NCBI GenBank assembly: GCA_963676355.1 | Contig: OY781093.1 | Coordinates: 2,790,001-2,854,000, forward strand | DNA length: 64,000 bases | Source: JAGLOK01 sp963676355 | GTDB lineage: Bacteria > Bacillota > Clostridia > Christensenellales > UMGS416 | Direction of reading: 5' to 3' | Part shown: in pieces, positions 1 through 8,582 of the stretch | Layout of the letters: each line of letters starts with the position of its first letter | How positions within the stretch are numbered: the first letter of the stretch is position 1 | Position numbers and translations under genes: made by a program | Notes under the pieces: generated by a model | Databases searched by the model: none | What the model was told of the DNA's origin: nothing | The model's input: the letters and a program-made list of their open reading frames with translations, nothing else

Positions 1-432
1 CATAAAAAACATCTCAGACATTCGAAAAAGAGGTAAATAGCCCATTGCCGCTTCCCCAAAAAGCATAAATGATGCAAGCCGGCCAAGTGTTCCTAGGTTT
101 GAAAAAGCTGATGCACCGAATACAGCGGACTTTTTCTTGGGTTCCGCAAAAAAGCGTGTAACAAGCCTTCCAAACATATTTGCAAACAACATGAAAGCTA
201 TGCCCAAAAAAGGTATAGCTAAATATCTAACATTGTCTAATTTTGCAATCCATAAAGCAAGAAGAGATGAGATAGGCACAAGGATAGTAAGCGCATATTT
301 TTGCACCTCCTTTAGTATATGATATTCTTTATCTCGATTAGAATAACGGCTCTTTGATACAATCACTCCACACAGTTTGCCTAGAGTTAGTGCAACAGCC
401 ATTATTATCACAGATTTTAGTATAGAGCTCAT
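1..432 (-). CDS. AEC-family (auxin efflux carrier-like) transporter, N-terminal part
   Basis: The reading frame is open from the ATG at 432 to the window edge, giving the first 144 residues; the rest lies outside. It is hydrophobic, with membrane segments near residues 5-25, 45-62 and 70-90, followed by a stretch with the pattern SAFSNLGTLG. That pattern resembles the conserved F-N-x-G loop of Mem_trans/AEC carriers, which export organic acids or similar solutes through the inner membrane. The family assignment rests on this motif and on hydrophobicity only, so another polytopic permease is possible. Its 5' end faces the ExbB/ExbD-like operon on the same strand, 75 bases downstream of that operon, so it could be the last gene of the transcript. 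Confidence 0.55.
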   Translation of the reverse strand, partial: MSSILKSVIIMAVALTLGKLCGVIVSKSRYSNRDKEYHILKEVQKYALTILVPISSLLALWIAKLDNVRYLAIPFLGIAFMLFANMFGRLVTRFFAEPKKKSAVFGASAFSNLGTLGRLASFMLFGEAAMGYLPLFRMSEMFFM

Positions 433-507
433 TTGTCAGTCTTTCTCGTTATTTTACGAAACTATATACTAATCAAGTATCAAACGTCAATAATATCTAG
501 ACAAATA

Positions 508-948
508 CTATTTTTCTTCTATAATTACACCGAGTTTTTCAATCTCATCGTATACTTTTGCATAAGTCACTCGTTTAGCACCGTCATCTACAAGAGTCAC
601 CTTTTCCATTCTTGAATCAATTATTATCTGCTCCAGTTGACTCACCTGAATCTCATCTTCTCCGCTGAATATCTTGTCCTCTCGCACAACAATTTCAACT
701 GTGCTTGAAGCATTTTCACCCGTCTCATCAGTATCTTTTATGTTAAGCACTTCTTCTAAATACTCAGCAGGCTCGTTTATAGCATCGTAGTCCCTCAATC
801 CAGATTGAAAGCCGCCCTTTCCAAACATAGATATTCCCAACATAACAAGATATATTATAATTGCCAGAACCAATATATTAATAATTAGTCTTAAAAGTTT
901 TCTGCGTTTTTTTCTTTGTTTTCTTTTTTCTTTTCGTTCAGTGGACAT
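508..948 (-). CDS. ExbD/TolR-like small membrane protein
   Basis: The protein has about 146 residues. A very basic N-terminus (KRKQRKKRRK) precedes one membrane helix of about 20 residues and a charged extracytoplasmic domain. The end of that domain (VEIVVREDKIF, then a long helix and EKLGVIIEE) matches the shape of ExbD/TolR periplasmic domains. A longer frame begins at 1026, but an AGGAGG site seven bases ahead of the ATG at 948 decides the start; the longer start would run deep into the upstream gene. It is the last of three genes (ExbB-like, long ExbD-like, this one) in one tight transcript. In the family, ExbD or TolR pairs with ExbB or TolQ to use the proton gradient. The helix lacks an obvious conserved Asp, so it may be an accessory subunit. 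Confidence 0.7.
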   Translation of the reverse strand: MSTERKEKRKQRKKRRKLLRLIINILVLAIIIYLVMLGISMFGKGGFQSGLRDYDAINEPAEYLEEVLNIKDTDETGENASSTVEIVVREDKIFSGEDEIQVSQLEQIIIDSRMEKVTLVDDGAKRVTYAKVYDEIEKLGVIIEEK

Positions 949-961
949 ATTTCCTCCTAAA

Positions 962-1756
962 TCAGTCGGTGTAGGTATAGCTTGTTTTATACATCCTGTA
1001 TCCGCTTGCTCGTAGCTCAAGCTCACGCAAAGACTCCCACGCTATCTCATATGCATATTGATACACCTCGGGATCACGGACAATTATAGTCACCATCACC
1101 ATCTCGTCGCCACCCGGGCGATTGTCTATTATCTCTTTAAGTTCATCATATATTTTAAGCGACTTTTCCCTTTTTGTGTCATCATTTTCGCTATCTGCAA
1201 AGCTTATTGCAATCTGTGTTTCTTCTCCATTTATGACTATCCTATTTTCTTTTCCCACAATTTCCATATCAATAAAAAAGAAACGATTCATCACATAATT
1301 ATACTTATACATTTCAAGCACAATATCTTCTGAATCCACTATTTTACTAAGAGCTTGTTGAGCTGAAGGATCATTTTCCAAAATCTCTTTAAGCTCATCA
1401 TTGTTTATCCCCGTAAGGTCTGTAAAAGCCTGCATCGCTTTTTTGAGTGTTTCTTTTTCCTCATCATTTGAAATGACTTCATATCCCAACTCATTTTTCA
1501 AACTATCAACTTCGTCTAAAAGCGTATCGTTTTCTTCTTTAAGGTTTTCACTTTGCTGTTTAAGCTCGCTTAATTCAACCTTCAAGCTTTGAACCTGTGC
1601 TTCAAGTTCGGCATTTTGCGCTTCCTGAGCATCATACTTTTCATTCATTGAATCGCTCTGTCCCTGCATATTTATAAGGAATGCAAATATCAAAATAAGA
1701 ATCACATCTAAAAGTGGTGTAAGTTCTATAATCGAGCGTTTCTTCATTCTATTCAC
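962..1756 (-). CDS. ExbD/TolR/MotB-like protein with coiled coil
   Basis: The N-terminus carries a short basic stretch and ELTPLLDVILILIFAFLI, the ExbD/TolR signature with the Asp in the single membrane helix that carries protons in this family. A long coiled coil follows (about residues 35-95, rich in E, L, Q and K), then an alpha/beta extracytoplasmic domain to residue 264. ExbD proteins are usually about 140 residues, so the coiled coil is an unusual insertion. The GTG at 1756 overlaps the stop of the ExbB-like gene, and an in-frame ATG at 1747 is an alternative start; either way translation is coupled. It most likely forms a proton-driven motor with the ExbB-like protein. What it drives is not visible, since no TonB or OmpA-type domain is present. 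Confidence 0.75.
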   Translation of the reverse strand: MNRMKKRSIIELTPLLDVILILIFAFLINMQGQSDSMNEKYDAQEAQNAELEAQVQSLKVELSELKQQSENLKEENDTLLDEVDSLKNELGYEVISNDEEKETLKKAMQAFTDLTGINNDELKEILENDPSAQQALSKIVDSEDIVLEMYKYNYVMNRFFFIDMEIVGKENRIVINGEETQIAISFADSENDDTKREKSLKIYDELKEIIDNRPGGDEMVMVTIIVRDPEVYQYAYEIAWESLRELELRASGYRMYKTSYTYTD

Positions 1757-2234
1757 TCATGTCAAGGCGAGTCATCAAAAGGGCAAGTGCCTGTCCGTTG
1801 TGTTCCACCGCAGGGCTTAAAACCCCTTCCAAGGCTTTGCATATAATAGCCCCCATCAGTCCCCAAAAGGTTGAAGTCAGTGCGAATGTAAAGTTAGTCT
1901 TTAATAGCTCAATGTCTGCGTTTGCTGAATTTAAAAGAGCGATAACAGTTCCCAATATGCCAAGAAGCGGCAATATGGACGTTATCGCGACAAATATCTG
2001 ATAAAGTTTTTCAGATTGCTGATGCATATGTGTGAGCTCATTTAAATCAAGCTCGTTGTTATTTTTTTTATTAATTCTATCCTCCAGTACAGAAACTGAA
2101 AGATAAACCACCTTTTTGAGTCTACCCTGAACCTTGAGGGATATCGTTCTTACGGGTACGGTGATTAATACCACATTTAAAATTGTAAGCAGCATTATTA
2201 TTCCATCAAAACCAAATATGTTAGAAAAAAACAC
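1749..2234 (-). CDS. ExbB/TolQ/MotA-family proton channel protein
   Basis: The protein has 161 residues and starts at a GTG, seven bases after GGAGGAATT. It has an N-terminal membrane helix, a cytoplasmic segment, and then two helices with LPLLGILGTVIALL and FALTSTFWGLMGAI. These match the conserved pore helices of the MotA/TolQ/ExbB family. Two ExbD-like genes follow at once in the same transcript, so it is probably the channel half of a proton-motive-force-driven complex in the cytoplasmic membrane. ExbB/TolQ systems normally energise outer-membrane processes. In a probable Gram-positive host the partner is unknown and could be envelope or wall related. Confidence 0.8.
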   Translation of the reverse strand: MFFSNIFGFDGIIMLLTILNVVLITVPVRTISLKVQGRLKKVVYLSVSVLEDRINKKNNNELDLNELTHMHQQSEKLYQIFVAITSILPLLGILGTVIALLNSANADIELLKTNFTFALTSTFWGLMGAIICKALEGVLSPAVEHNGQALALLMTRLDMSE

Positions 2235-2299
2235 AGCAATTCCTCCAGCTTCAGCATTACAATTAGTATACCAATAATCTTTTATGATGTCACTTCATA

Positions 2300-4552
2300 T
2301 CATCCTGAATAATAATTAAAGCAGTATACTACAATATCTCTTATCCCTTTGTAATTATAAAAAAGTAGAATAATGATTGTCATTGCCATCAAAGTTTTAA
2401 ACAGCAACTTATCCGGATTAAACACCTTTTCTGCAAGGTTATATAGCAAACCAATATATGCCCACGAAAAACACACAAGAAACAAAATTATACCAGAATG
2501 AGTAAGAGTAGCCACAAAATAGAGTGAAAAAATCCAACTGATTGCAATAGCAAGCGCACTTATCCTCGCTGCCGCGTTATGTTTATTAACCCATGTTCCT
2601 AAAACCGCCGCTACAGCTACCGCTGCTCCCAGTGCATATGAAAGCGTGTTTGTAACGTAATCAAGCGTATAATTAGGCCCTGAGCTTACACTTCCCGAAG
2701 GTGAAAACAAACTCATGAAGCTCATTCTCAATGCCGCGGGTATAACCTCTTTTAGTCGAGGAATATGCTTTATCGTGTGAACTATGTCTAAGTATCCGAA
2801 TATATTTCCACAAAGAATTATAAGTGCTGCAATATATAGATACGCTTTAACCGTGCTCTTTGCATTTCTTTTTCGCTTTCCTACGGCAAGTGGCAGCACA
2901 GCAAAAGGCAAAAAGGCTGAGGACATTAGTGTGAGCGGCGCAGTATAACTTAAATCTGTTTTAATCATAATAAATATAAACAGTGCCACATAAAACGCTA
3001 CTGTAATTCCGCCCGAGGGTACAAGTATTGAAAACAGCGATGGAAACGATACTGTAAAAACAGCCAAAAACAAGGCTTTATTTCTCACAATAAACACCCT
3101 TGAAAAAATTACTGCAGTTACTCCAAGTAGCACAGCATTTACCGTAGATAGTGCTAAAGCTTCTGCTCCGGGCATGTTAAACCCAGGTAGAATCGCCAAC
3201 GGATACGATAGAATTCTGCTTAGCACACCAAAAGGCATCGCCGCAAGAGAAAAAATCGGCTGGAATACAGTGTTTATAGAAGAGTTAAAATTAGTGTGAG
3301 AAAACTCTGCTATTACAGTGCGTGTATCCAAGGAAAATATGATATTGTTATGATCCAAAGGATTGTAAAAAGCACTTGTTCTGTTGTAAACATATAAAAG
3401 CACAATAGATATTGCAAATGTAAACACTGCAATATAAGAAATTTCAAACTTTGTAAACCTTATCTTTGCCGCCAACACCTTTGCTTTACCCAGCACTATA
3501 TACCATAATACTATTATTGATGGCACAGCAAATGCCGAAAGTCCTGAGCGAATGAAATTGTAATAAAAATCGTCAATAACTATGCCGAGCTCTGCAATGT
3601 AAGCATTTGCTGCCAGCCTAAATGACGCATATACGCTTATTATAGTAAACACCGCAAGAATTGTTGAGAGCACGATTCTTGCCACAGACATCTTTTTTAT
3701 ATTATTATCCAACACTTTAAGTTTGAATATCACAAAAATTGCGAACGCAAATGCATTAAGCGCGCTTATCGGCATATATTTCACATTGGAACTTATTATT
3801 GCGCACAAAACACTGAATGACACCGCAATCCCTATCTTAAACCACACTGCAATAACGATTTCTTTTGTCACTATATTCTGTTTTTTAACAGCAGGTTTTA
3901 ATACGCTCGTGGTCTTTTGTGCTTTAGTTTCCTGCAATTGTCTCTTTTTAAACTCAAGTACCTTTTCGTTTGCCCTGAAAGGCTCAGCAGGACGTTCTTT
4001 TTTTGCAGTCTGCAAAGGTGCTTTTTTCGCCGTCTGCAAAGGTGCTTTTTTCGTTGCCGATTTACGCATACCAAGTAGACCGGAGATTACCAAAACCAAA
4101 ACAGTCCCTAGCACTGTGCCCAAAACATCAAGGAATATATCGGCCATCTCCGTTGCACGCCCCGGAACAAAAAACTGATGAAATTCATCTGCAAAGGCAT
4201 ACAGGACTGAAAGCATTATTGATATTATAAGGACGCGTACACCCTTAATTCCACTTGCAAGCAGCGAAAGGGACACAAGTACTGATAACACGAAAAATAC
4301 AGTGGAATGCGCAATCTTACGTATTGTGGATTCAAGCTGCGTTATATATGAAAAATCTGCTATTTTGCTTTCGGACACAACGTGAAACTTCACAAAATAT
4401 TTTGCGGTAGTCTCAGCTATCGGCCGGCTAAACCCACTGGATGCACCACTATCTTGCGCGGACATATAAAATATAAATCCCATCCATAAAAAAACCAGTA
4501 TCCAAGATACGATGACTATGCTTTTTTTCTTTTGTTGACTTAAATGTCCCAT
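2300..4552 (-). CDS. VanZ-like domain protein fused to a large polytopic membrane region
   Basis: Residues 1-160 form a VanZ-like domain: four hydrophobic helices with FADEFHQFFVPGR and the following DIFLDVLGT, the typical VanZ signature. A basic Lys/Gln-rich linker of about 60 residues follows, containing a duplicated seven-residue unit (KKAPLQT). The remaining 500 or so residues hold about a dozen predicted membrane helices with no family I recognise. VanZ-like domains are linked to glycopeptide resistance and envelope functions but have no settled biochemical role. The start has an AGAGGA site six bases upstream of the ATG. The length of 750 is far above the 150-200 of simple VanZ proteins. 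The C-terminal part could be a glycosyltransferase-like or transporter-like module. Confidence 0.75.
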   Translation of the reverse strand: MGHLSQQKKKSIVIVSWILVFLWMGFIFYMSAQDSGASSGFSRPIAETTAKYFVKFHVVSESKIADFSYITQLESTIRKIAHSTVFFVLSVLVSLSLLASGIKGVRVLIISIMLSVLYAFADEFHQFFVPGRATEMADIFLDVLGTVLGTVLVLVISGLLGMRKSATKKAPLQTAKKAPLQTAKKERPAEPFRANEKVLEFKKRQLQETKAQKTTSVLKPAVKKQNIVTKEIVIAVWFKIGIAVSFSVLCAIISSNVKYMPISALNAFAFAIFVIFKLKVLDNNIKKMSVARIVLSTILAVFTIISVYASFRLAANAYIAELGIVIDDFYYNFIRSGLSAFAVPSIIVLWYIVLGKAKVLAAKIRFTKFEISYIAVFTFAISIVLLYVYNRTSAFYNPLDHNNIIFSLDTRTVIAEFSHTNFNSSINTVFQPIFSLAAMPFGVLSRILSYPLAILPGFNMPGAEALALSTVNAVLLGVTAVIFSRVFIVRNKALFLAVFTVSFPSLFSILVPSGGITVAFYVALFIFIMIKTDLSYTAPLTLMSSAFLPFAVLPLAVGKRKRNAKSTVKAYLYIAALIILCGNIFGYLDIVHTIKHIPRLKEVIPAALRMSFMSLFSPSGSVSSGPNYTLDYVTNTLSYALGAAVAVAAVLGTWVNKHNAAARISALAIAISWIFSLYFVATLTHSGIILFLVCFSWAYIGLLYNLAEKVFNPDKLLFKTLMAMTIIILLFYNYKGIRDIVVYCFNYYSG

Positions 4553-4608
4553 CTTTTTCCTCTAAAATATAATAACACAATTTCTTATGAGTATAATTAA
4601 AATTATAT

Positions 4609-4646
4609 AAAATAAAAAGACAGCCTTACTTACATATAAGGCCGTC
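4609..4646 (-). terminator. Rho-independent terminator downstream of degV
   Basis: Read on the minus strand, GAC(G/T)GCCTTA-type arms (4619-4628 and 4637-4646) form a stem of ten base pairs with one mismatch and an eight-base loop. It is followed by TTTTTATTTT. It lies 20 bases past the degV stop. Confidence 0.8.
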
Positions 4647-4665
4647 TCTTGTAATCAAAGCTTTA

Positions 4666-5538
4666 TTATCTTTTGTTTCCTAAGAAGAAAAGTGCCACAG
4701 TGCCTGGACCTGAATGAGAACCAATAACAGAACCTATTACATTAATTATAACCTCTTTTACCTTAGGGAATTTCTTTTTAACATGCTCTTCAACTTTTTG
4801 AGCGTCTTCTAAGCAGTCTCCGTGCGAAATCATAACTGTTTGTCCTTCGCCCTCATCAAACACTGTCTTTTCCATCTCTTTTATAAGAGCATTAAGCGAT
4901 GCTCCTCTGCCTCGAGCTTTAGACATTGAGATAAGTGAGCCTCCATCATCCACATGCAAAACAGGTTTAATGGATAGCAATGTACCCACAGTCGCTGTTA
5001 CACCGGAAACTCTTCCGCCGCGCTTTAAATGGTGCAAGTCATCCACTGTAAACCAGTGGCAAACTTTGCCTTTTGTTTCTTCAATATATGAAACAAGTTC
5101 ATCAAATCCCGTGCCGGATGCAAGTTTTTGAGCCGCATAATGAACCAAAAGACCTTCGCCCATTGACGCACACTTAGAATCTATTACTGCAATTTTTCTG
5201 TCCGGATATTTTTCCTTAAGCTCACCAGCTGATATAACTGCACTCTGATATGAACCTGAAAGAGCCGAAGAAAAGCCGATGTATACAACATCATTGCCTG
5301 CTTCAAGATATTTCCCAAAGAAATCATTGTATCTTTGCGAGTTAATAAGCGATGTTTTTGACATTGAACCGCTTCTTACCTTATCATAAAATTCTTTTGC
5401 GGACATAGAGATGCTGAAATCATCATAGTAGTCATTTTCTTCTATTGTGTACATCAGCGGAATGAAATCTATATCCTTTTCATCCAGATAACTATTTGTC
5501 AAGTCACAGCATGAGTCTGTTAAAAGTTTAATCGCCAC
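4666..5538 (-). CDS. degV: DegV family fatty acid-binding protein
   Basis: The N-terminus has the DegV signature (IKLLTDSCCDLTNSY) and the protein contains SGSYQSAV and RGGRVSG. Its 290-residue length fits the family of about 280-290. DegV/FakB proteins are cytosolic and bind an acyl chain; FakB members present it to the FakA kinase for acyl-phosphate synthesis. A TTG at 5550 would lengthen the frame. However, GGAGG lies eight bases ahead of the GTG at 5538 and overlaps that TTG codon, so GTG is the likely start. The gene stands alone with a terminator behind it. No fakA is visible nearby. Confidence 0.9.
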   Translation of the reverse strand: MAIKLLTDSCCDLTNSYLDEKDIDFIPLMYTIEENDYYDDFSISMSAKEFYDKVRSGSMSKTSLINSQRYNDFFGKYLEAGNDVVYIGFSSALSGSYQSAVISAGELKEKYPDRKIAVIDSKCASMGEGLLVHYAAQKLASGTGFDELVSYIEETKGKVCHWFTVDDLHHLKRGGRVSGVTATVGTLLSIKPVLHVDDGGSLISMSKARGRGASLNALIKEMEKTVFDEGEGQTVMISHGDCLEDAQKVEEHVKKKFPKVKEVIINVIGSVIGSHSGPGTVALFFLGNKR

Positions 5539-5863
5539 TTTATCCTCCAAAAACGTTTATATATTATTATTTTATTGAAATATAATCTAAAAAGTTGATT
5601 ATTCTCGCTTCACAATGTATTATATCACAGTATTAGTGTAATTCAATTATATGATTGGTATTTCAAACTATATTGTTCAATATTTAATAATATATTCATA
5701 TAATTAGCCATACTATATACTAAAATTCACAGCAATATATTTTATTCTGAATAATTTATCAGAGCAATGAATCGCAACAGACAAAGATGCACATATGTTC
5801 GCTTGTAAAAGTGTCTGTAATATAATAAAATAGTCAATTGTGATATAATCAAGGAGCGAAGCG
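5539..5863. other. Intergenic region between degV and the fmdB-like gene
   Basis: This is about 325 bases of very AT-rich DNA between divergent genes. It must hold both promoters. TATAAT-like hexamers lie at 5821-5826 and 5844-5849 ahead of the fmdB-like gene, but neither has a convincing -35 at 16-18 bases. No reading frame or RNA gene is apparent. Confidence 0.5.
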
Positions 5864-6061
5864 ATGCCACTTTTAAAATTCAAGTGCAATGAATGTGAAA
5901 ATGTATTTGAAGAACTGGTTTTTGCAGACGAGGAAGTTAATTGTCCTCAATGTGGAAAAAGTGCGAAACGGCACTACCAGGGAAAGTGTTATTTTGGTTC
6001 CGGAAATGCGTCCTCAGGGTGCTCTAAAAGCAGTTGTGCAGGATGCAGCGGATGCAAATAA
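5864..6061 (+). CDS. FmdB-type zinc ribbon protein
   Basis: This is a 65-residue protein with the FmdB/CxxC regulatory pattern. It starts MPLLKFKCNECENVFE, then has CPQCGKS, giving a four-cysteine zinc ribbon (CxxC...CxxC) in the first 35 residues. A Gly/Ser/Cys-rich tail follows with six more cysteines, ending GCSGCK. FmdB-type ribbons are small, presumed nucleic-acid-binding proteins of unclear role. AAGGAG lies seven bases before the ATG. murA follows after 39 bases and is probably co-transcribed. Confidence 0.85.
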   Translation: MPLLKFKCNECENVFEELVFADEEVNCPQCGKSAKRHYQGKCYFGSGNASSGCSKSSCAGCSGCK

Positions 6062-6064
6062 TAT

Positions 6065-6103
6065 AAGGAGGAAAACCGTTTTCTACGGTTTGATACTTTC
6101 TTG
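6065..6103 (+). promoter_or_regulatory. Long-spaced SD with intervening hairpin at the murA start
   Basis: AAGGAGG lies at 6065-6071 but the first possible start codon of murA, a TTG, is 29 bases further on. Between them AAACCG (6074-6079) pairs with CGGTTT (6086-6091) across a six-base loop. Nine bases remain from the stem to the TTG. Folding would bring the SD to a normal distance from the start. There is no ATG, GTG or TTG in frame between the preceding stop (6059-6061) and 6101, so the start is not in doubt. Confidence 0.6.
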
Positions 6104-7396
6104 ACTGAAAATTTAGTAATAAAAGGCGGGAAACCGCTTGTAGGCGAAGTCACTGTCAGCGGAGGAAAAAATCCCGCAGTGGCAATCATACCTGCCGCAC
6201 TTTTGTGCGACGGGATTTGCTATATTGAAAATCTGCCTGAAATAGAGGATGTACATCTTCTTATAAAGATGATGGAAGATTTAGGCGCAGAAGTTGAATT
6301 TAAAGACCACACAATGCGTGTTGACGCATCCAACATACACAATCATAAGGTTCCTGTAAAACTTGCAACGCAGATGCGTGCAAGCTACTATCTTATGGGC
6401 GTTTTATTGGGACGCTTTGGAAAAGCGGAAGTTCCCTTCCCCGGCGGATGCGATATTGGTGCGCGTCCAATGGATCAGCATCTTAAAGGGCTTCGAGCCC
6501 TGGGCGCTGACATACAGCTTAAGCGCGGTGTATATGTTTGCGAAAGCAAAAAACTTCACGGATGTGAAGTGTATATGGATGTCCCCTCGGTAGGAGCTAC
6601 CATAAACATTATGCTCGCGGCGGCAAAAATTGACGGTATCACAACAATCGTAAACGCCGCAAAAGAGCCCCACATTGTTGACCTTGCAAACTTTTTGTCT
6701 TCAATGGGAGCTGTGGTTAAAGGTGCAGGAACAAACACAATAAGAATTCAAGGCGCACCCCATATGCACGACTGTAGATATTCAATTCTGCCAGATCAGA
6801 TTGAAACCGGCACTTGGATGGCAGCAGCTGCTGCTACAGGTGGTGACATTACAATACACGGATGCATTCCATATCACATGGAGGCAGTGTCTGCAAAGCT
6901 TATGGAAATGGGCGCAAAAGTCATTGAAGGTGAAGATTATCTTCGCGTAATAGGAAATGGCAGACCAAAGCCCGCTCACATCAAAACTCTTCCCTATCCG
7001 GGATTCCCGACTGATCTCCAGCAACCGTTTTCGGTTCTTCAGTCTATAGCTTCAGGAACATCAACTGTAATAGAGACTATATTTGAATCTAGATTCCGTC
7101 ACACTGAAGAGCTTGTAAGAATGGGAGCAAACATCTCAGTAAACGGCGATGTTGCAGTTATTACGGGTGTTGAAAATCTTTGGGGTACAAACGTGCGTGC
7201 AACTGACCTTCGCGCATCCGCAGCTCTAATCGTAGCAGGCCTTGTTGCGGATGGTGAAACATATATTTCAAATGTTTACCATATGGATCGTGGCTACGAA
7301 AAATTAGAAGAAAAATTAATAAGTCTGGGTGCTGATGTAAGAAGAATCAAAACCAAAAGTACCAGAGAAGACGATCAGGAAATAGGTGGCTGTTAA
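6101..7396 (+). CDS. murA: UDP-N-acetylglucosamine 1-carboxyvinyltransferase
   Basis: MurA transfers enolpyruvate from PEP to UDP-GlcNAc, the first committed step of peptidoglycan synthesis in the cytosol. The 431 residues show the EPSP-synthase fold signatures: IKGGKPLVGEVTVSG at the start, FPGGCDIGARPMDQH with the PEP-reactive Cys at residue 117 (the fosfomycin target), and DLRASAALIVAGL near the C-terminus. The TTG start aligns with the usual MurA N-terminus. The gene follows the fmdB-like gene closely and ends at a terminator. Many Firmicutes have two MurA paralogues, and which one this is cannot be said. Confidence 0.95.
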   Translation: MTENLVIKGGKPLVGEVTVSGGKNPAVAIIPAALLCDGICYIENLPEIEDVHLLIKMMEDLGAEVEFKDHTMRVDASNIHNHKVPVKLATQMRASYYLMGVLLGRFGKAEVPFPGGCDIGARPMDQHLKGLRALGADIQLKRGVYVCESKKLHGCEVYMDVPSVGATINIMLAAAKIDGITTIVNAAKEPHIVDLANFLSSMGAVVKGAGTNTIRIQGAPHMHDCRYSILPDQIETGTWMAAAAATGGDITIHGCIPYHMEAVSAKLMEMGAKVIEGEDYLRVIGNGRPKPAHIKTLPYPGFPTDLQQPFSVLQSIASGTSTVIETIFESRFRHTEELVRMGANISVNGDVAVITGVENLWGTNVRATDLRASAALIVAGLVADGETYISNVYHMDRGYEKLEEKLISLGADVRRIKTKSTREDDQEIGGC

Positions 7397-7420
7397 AACC
7401 ACAATTAAATATATAAACAA

Positions 7421-7449
7421 AAAGGCGGAACTACCGCCTTTATTTTTTT
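7421..7449 (+). terminator. Rho-independent terminator after murA
   Basis: AAAGGCGG (7421-7428) pairs perfectly with CCGCCTTT (7434-7441) across a five-base loop and is followed by a T-rich run. Confidence 0.9.
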
Positions 7450-7509
7450 ATCTTAAATAGTATTTAAATTAATGTTGTGATAAAATATTTCAAAAGGAAT
7501 CATTCATTA

Positions 7510-8562
7510 ATGACAAAAGATAAAAAATCAAAAAAACACTCAATAAAGTCAAAAGTAGCGTGGAATATCGCAATATTTTTAACTATCGCAATAATAATTA
7601 CGGGAACTGTCCTGTGGGACTATTATGCTTTATGGGCATATGCTGATTTTTCTTTTTTAAAAGCGGATACGCCTACACCTACTGCAACATTTTCTCCCAC
7701 ACCCACCAAAGCGCCTACGCCAGCTCCCACCGCAACATTAAAACCCAGCACTTCAATTTCAGAGACCATTACACCTATACCAACACCATCACCCATTCCC
7801 CATCCAGGTGATCGCGACGGCAGATTTACAGATGGAGAAATTAAGATTAAAGAAAACTCGTATCAAAGCGACGATTTGTCTGTGGAGATAACAAAATATT
7901 ACGAAAACGATATAACATATTATATTGCGGAAGTTTATATCCGCAACATAGAAAGCTTTTATGCAGCATTTGCTGACGGAAAATACGGATCATACAGGGC
8001 AAGAACAACAGAAATGGCTGAAGAAAACAACGCTATTTTCGCAGTTTCCGGTGATTATTATAATGCTCGCGAGGGTGGACTAATTATACGAAATTCCGAA
8101 ATATATCGAAACGAAAAAGAACCATATAGAGAAGTGCTCGCAATTTATGATGATGGTTCAATGAAAGGTTATAGATATAAGGAAGCCTACAGAGGCACTT
8201 TAGCCAAAGACAAAAGTGTATATCACACGTATGTTTTTGGACCTATACTTGTAAGCGAAGGCATGTACGGACGCGAGTTCAGCGACAAAGAAATGGCTAT
8301 CCGCCACCCAAGGCTTGGAATCGGGATGATAGAGCCCTATCACTATATTTTCCTTCTTGCAGATGGACGTAAAGAAGGCTACTCCATCGGTATGACTGTT
8401 GTCGAAATGGCCAACATATTTTTAGAATATGGCTGCACTGAAGCTTATAATCTAGATGGAGGCGGAACGGCCACCATGGTGTTTATGAATGAACTAGTAA
8501 ATCTGCCGCAGGGAACAACAAAAGAGCGTGGCATCGGCGATGCAATTTGCTTTATAGACTGA
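7510..8562 (+). CDS. Membrane-anchored phosphodiester glycosidase (NAGPA-domain) protein
   Basis: One membrane helix (about residues 20-42) is followed by a Pro/Thr-rich spacer of repeated TPTPT-like units, typical of surface linkers. A C-terminal domain follows with FAVSGDYYN, and LDGGGTATMVF near the end. These are hallmarks of the phosphodiester glycosidase family (NAGPA/DUF2233), which cleaves GlcNAc-1-phosphodiesters or acts on exopolysaccharide. The domain should lie outside the membrane. A GTG at 7477 gives 11 more residues but has no SD; AAGGAA ten bases before the ATG at 7510 favours the shorter form. The rhamnosidase gene follows after 20 bases, suggesting a glycan-related transcript. 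Confidence 0.85.
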   Translation: MTKDKKSKKHSIKSKVAWNIAIFLTIAIIITGTVLWDYYALWAYADFSFLKADTPTPTATFSPTPTKAPTPAPTATLKPSTSISETITPIPTPSPIPHPGDRDGRFTDGEIKIKENSYQSDDLSVEITKYYENDITYYIAEVYIRNIESFYAAFADGKYGSYRARTTEMAEENNAIFAVSGDYYNAREGGLIIRNSEIYRNEKEPYREVLAIYDDGSMKGYRYKEAYRGTLAKDKSVYHTYVFGPILVSEGMYGREFSDKEMAIRHPRLGIGMIEPYHYIFLLADGRKEGYSIGMTVVEMANIFLEYGCTEAYNLDGGGTATMVFMNELVNLPQGTTKERGIGDAICFID

Positions 8563-8582
8563 TTAATTGAAAGGGAGAAACT

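Noticed and set aside
1749..2234. Zorya-type phage defence (ZorA/ZorB motor)
   Set aside because: The ExbB-like protein lacks the long cytoplasmic tail of ZorA, and no helicase or nuclease partner is next to the operon.
4003..4230. Plus-strand frames inside the VanZ-domain gene
   Set aside because: They lie opposite a well-supported gene and have no start signals or recognisable domains.
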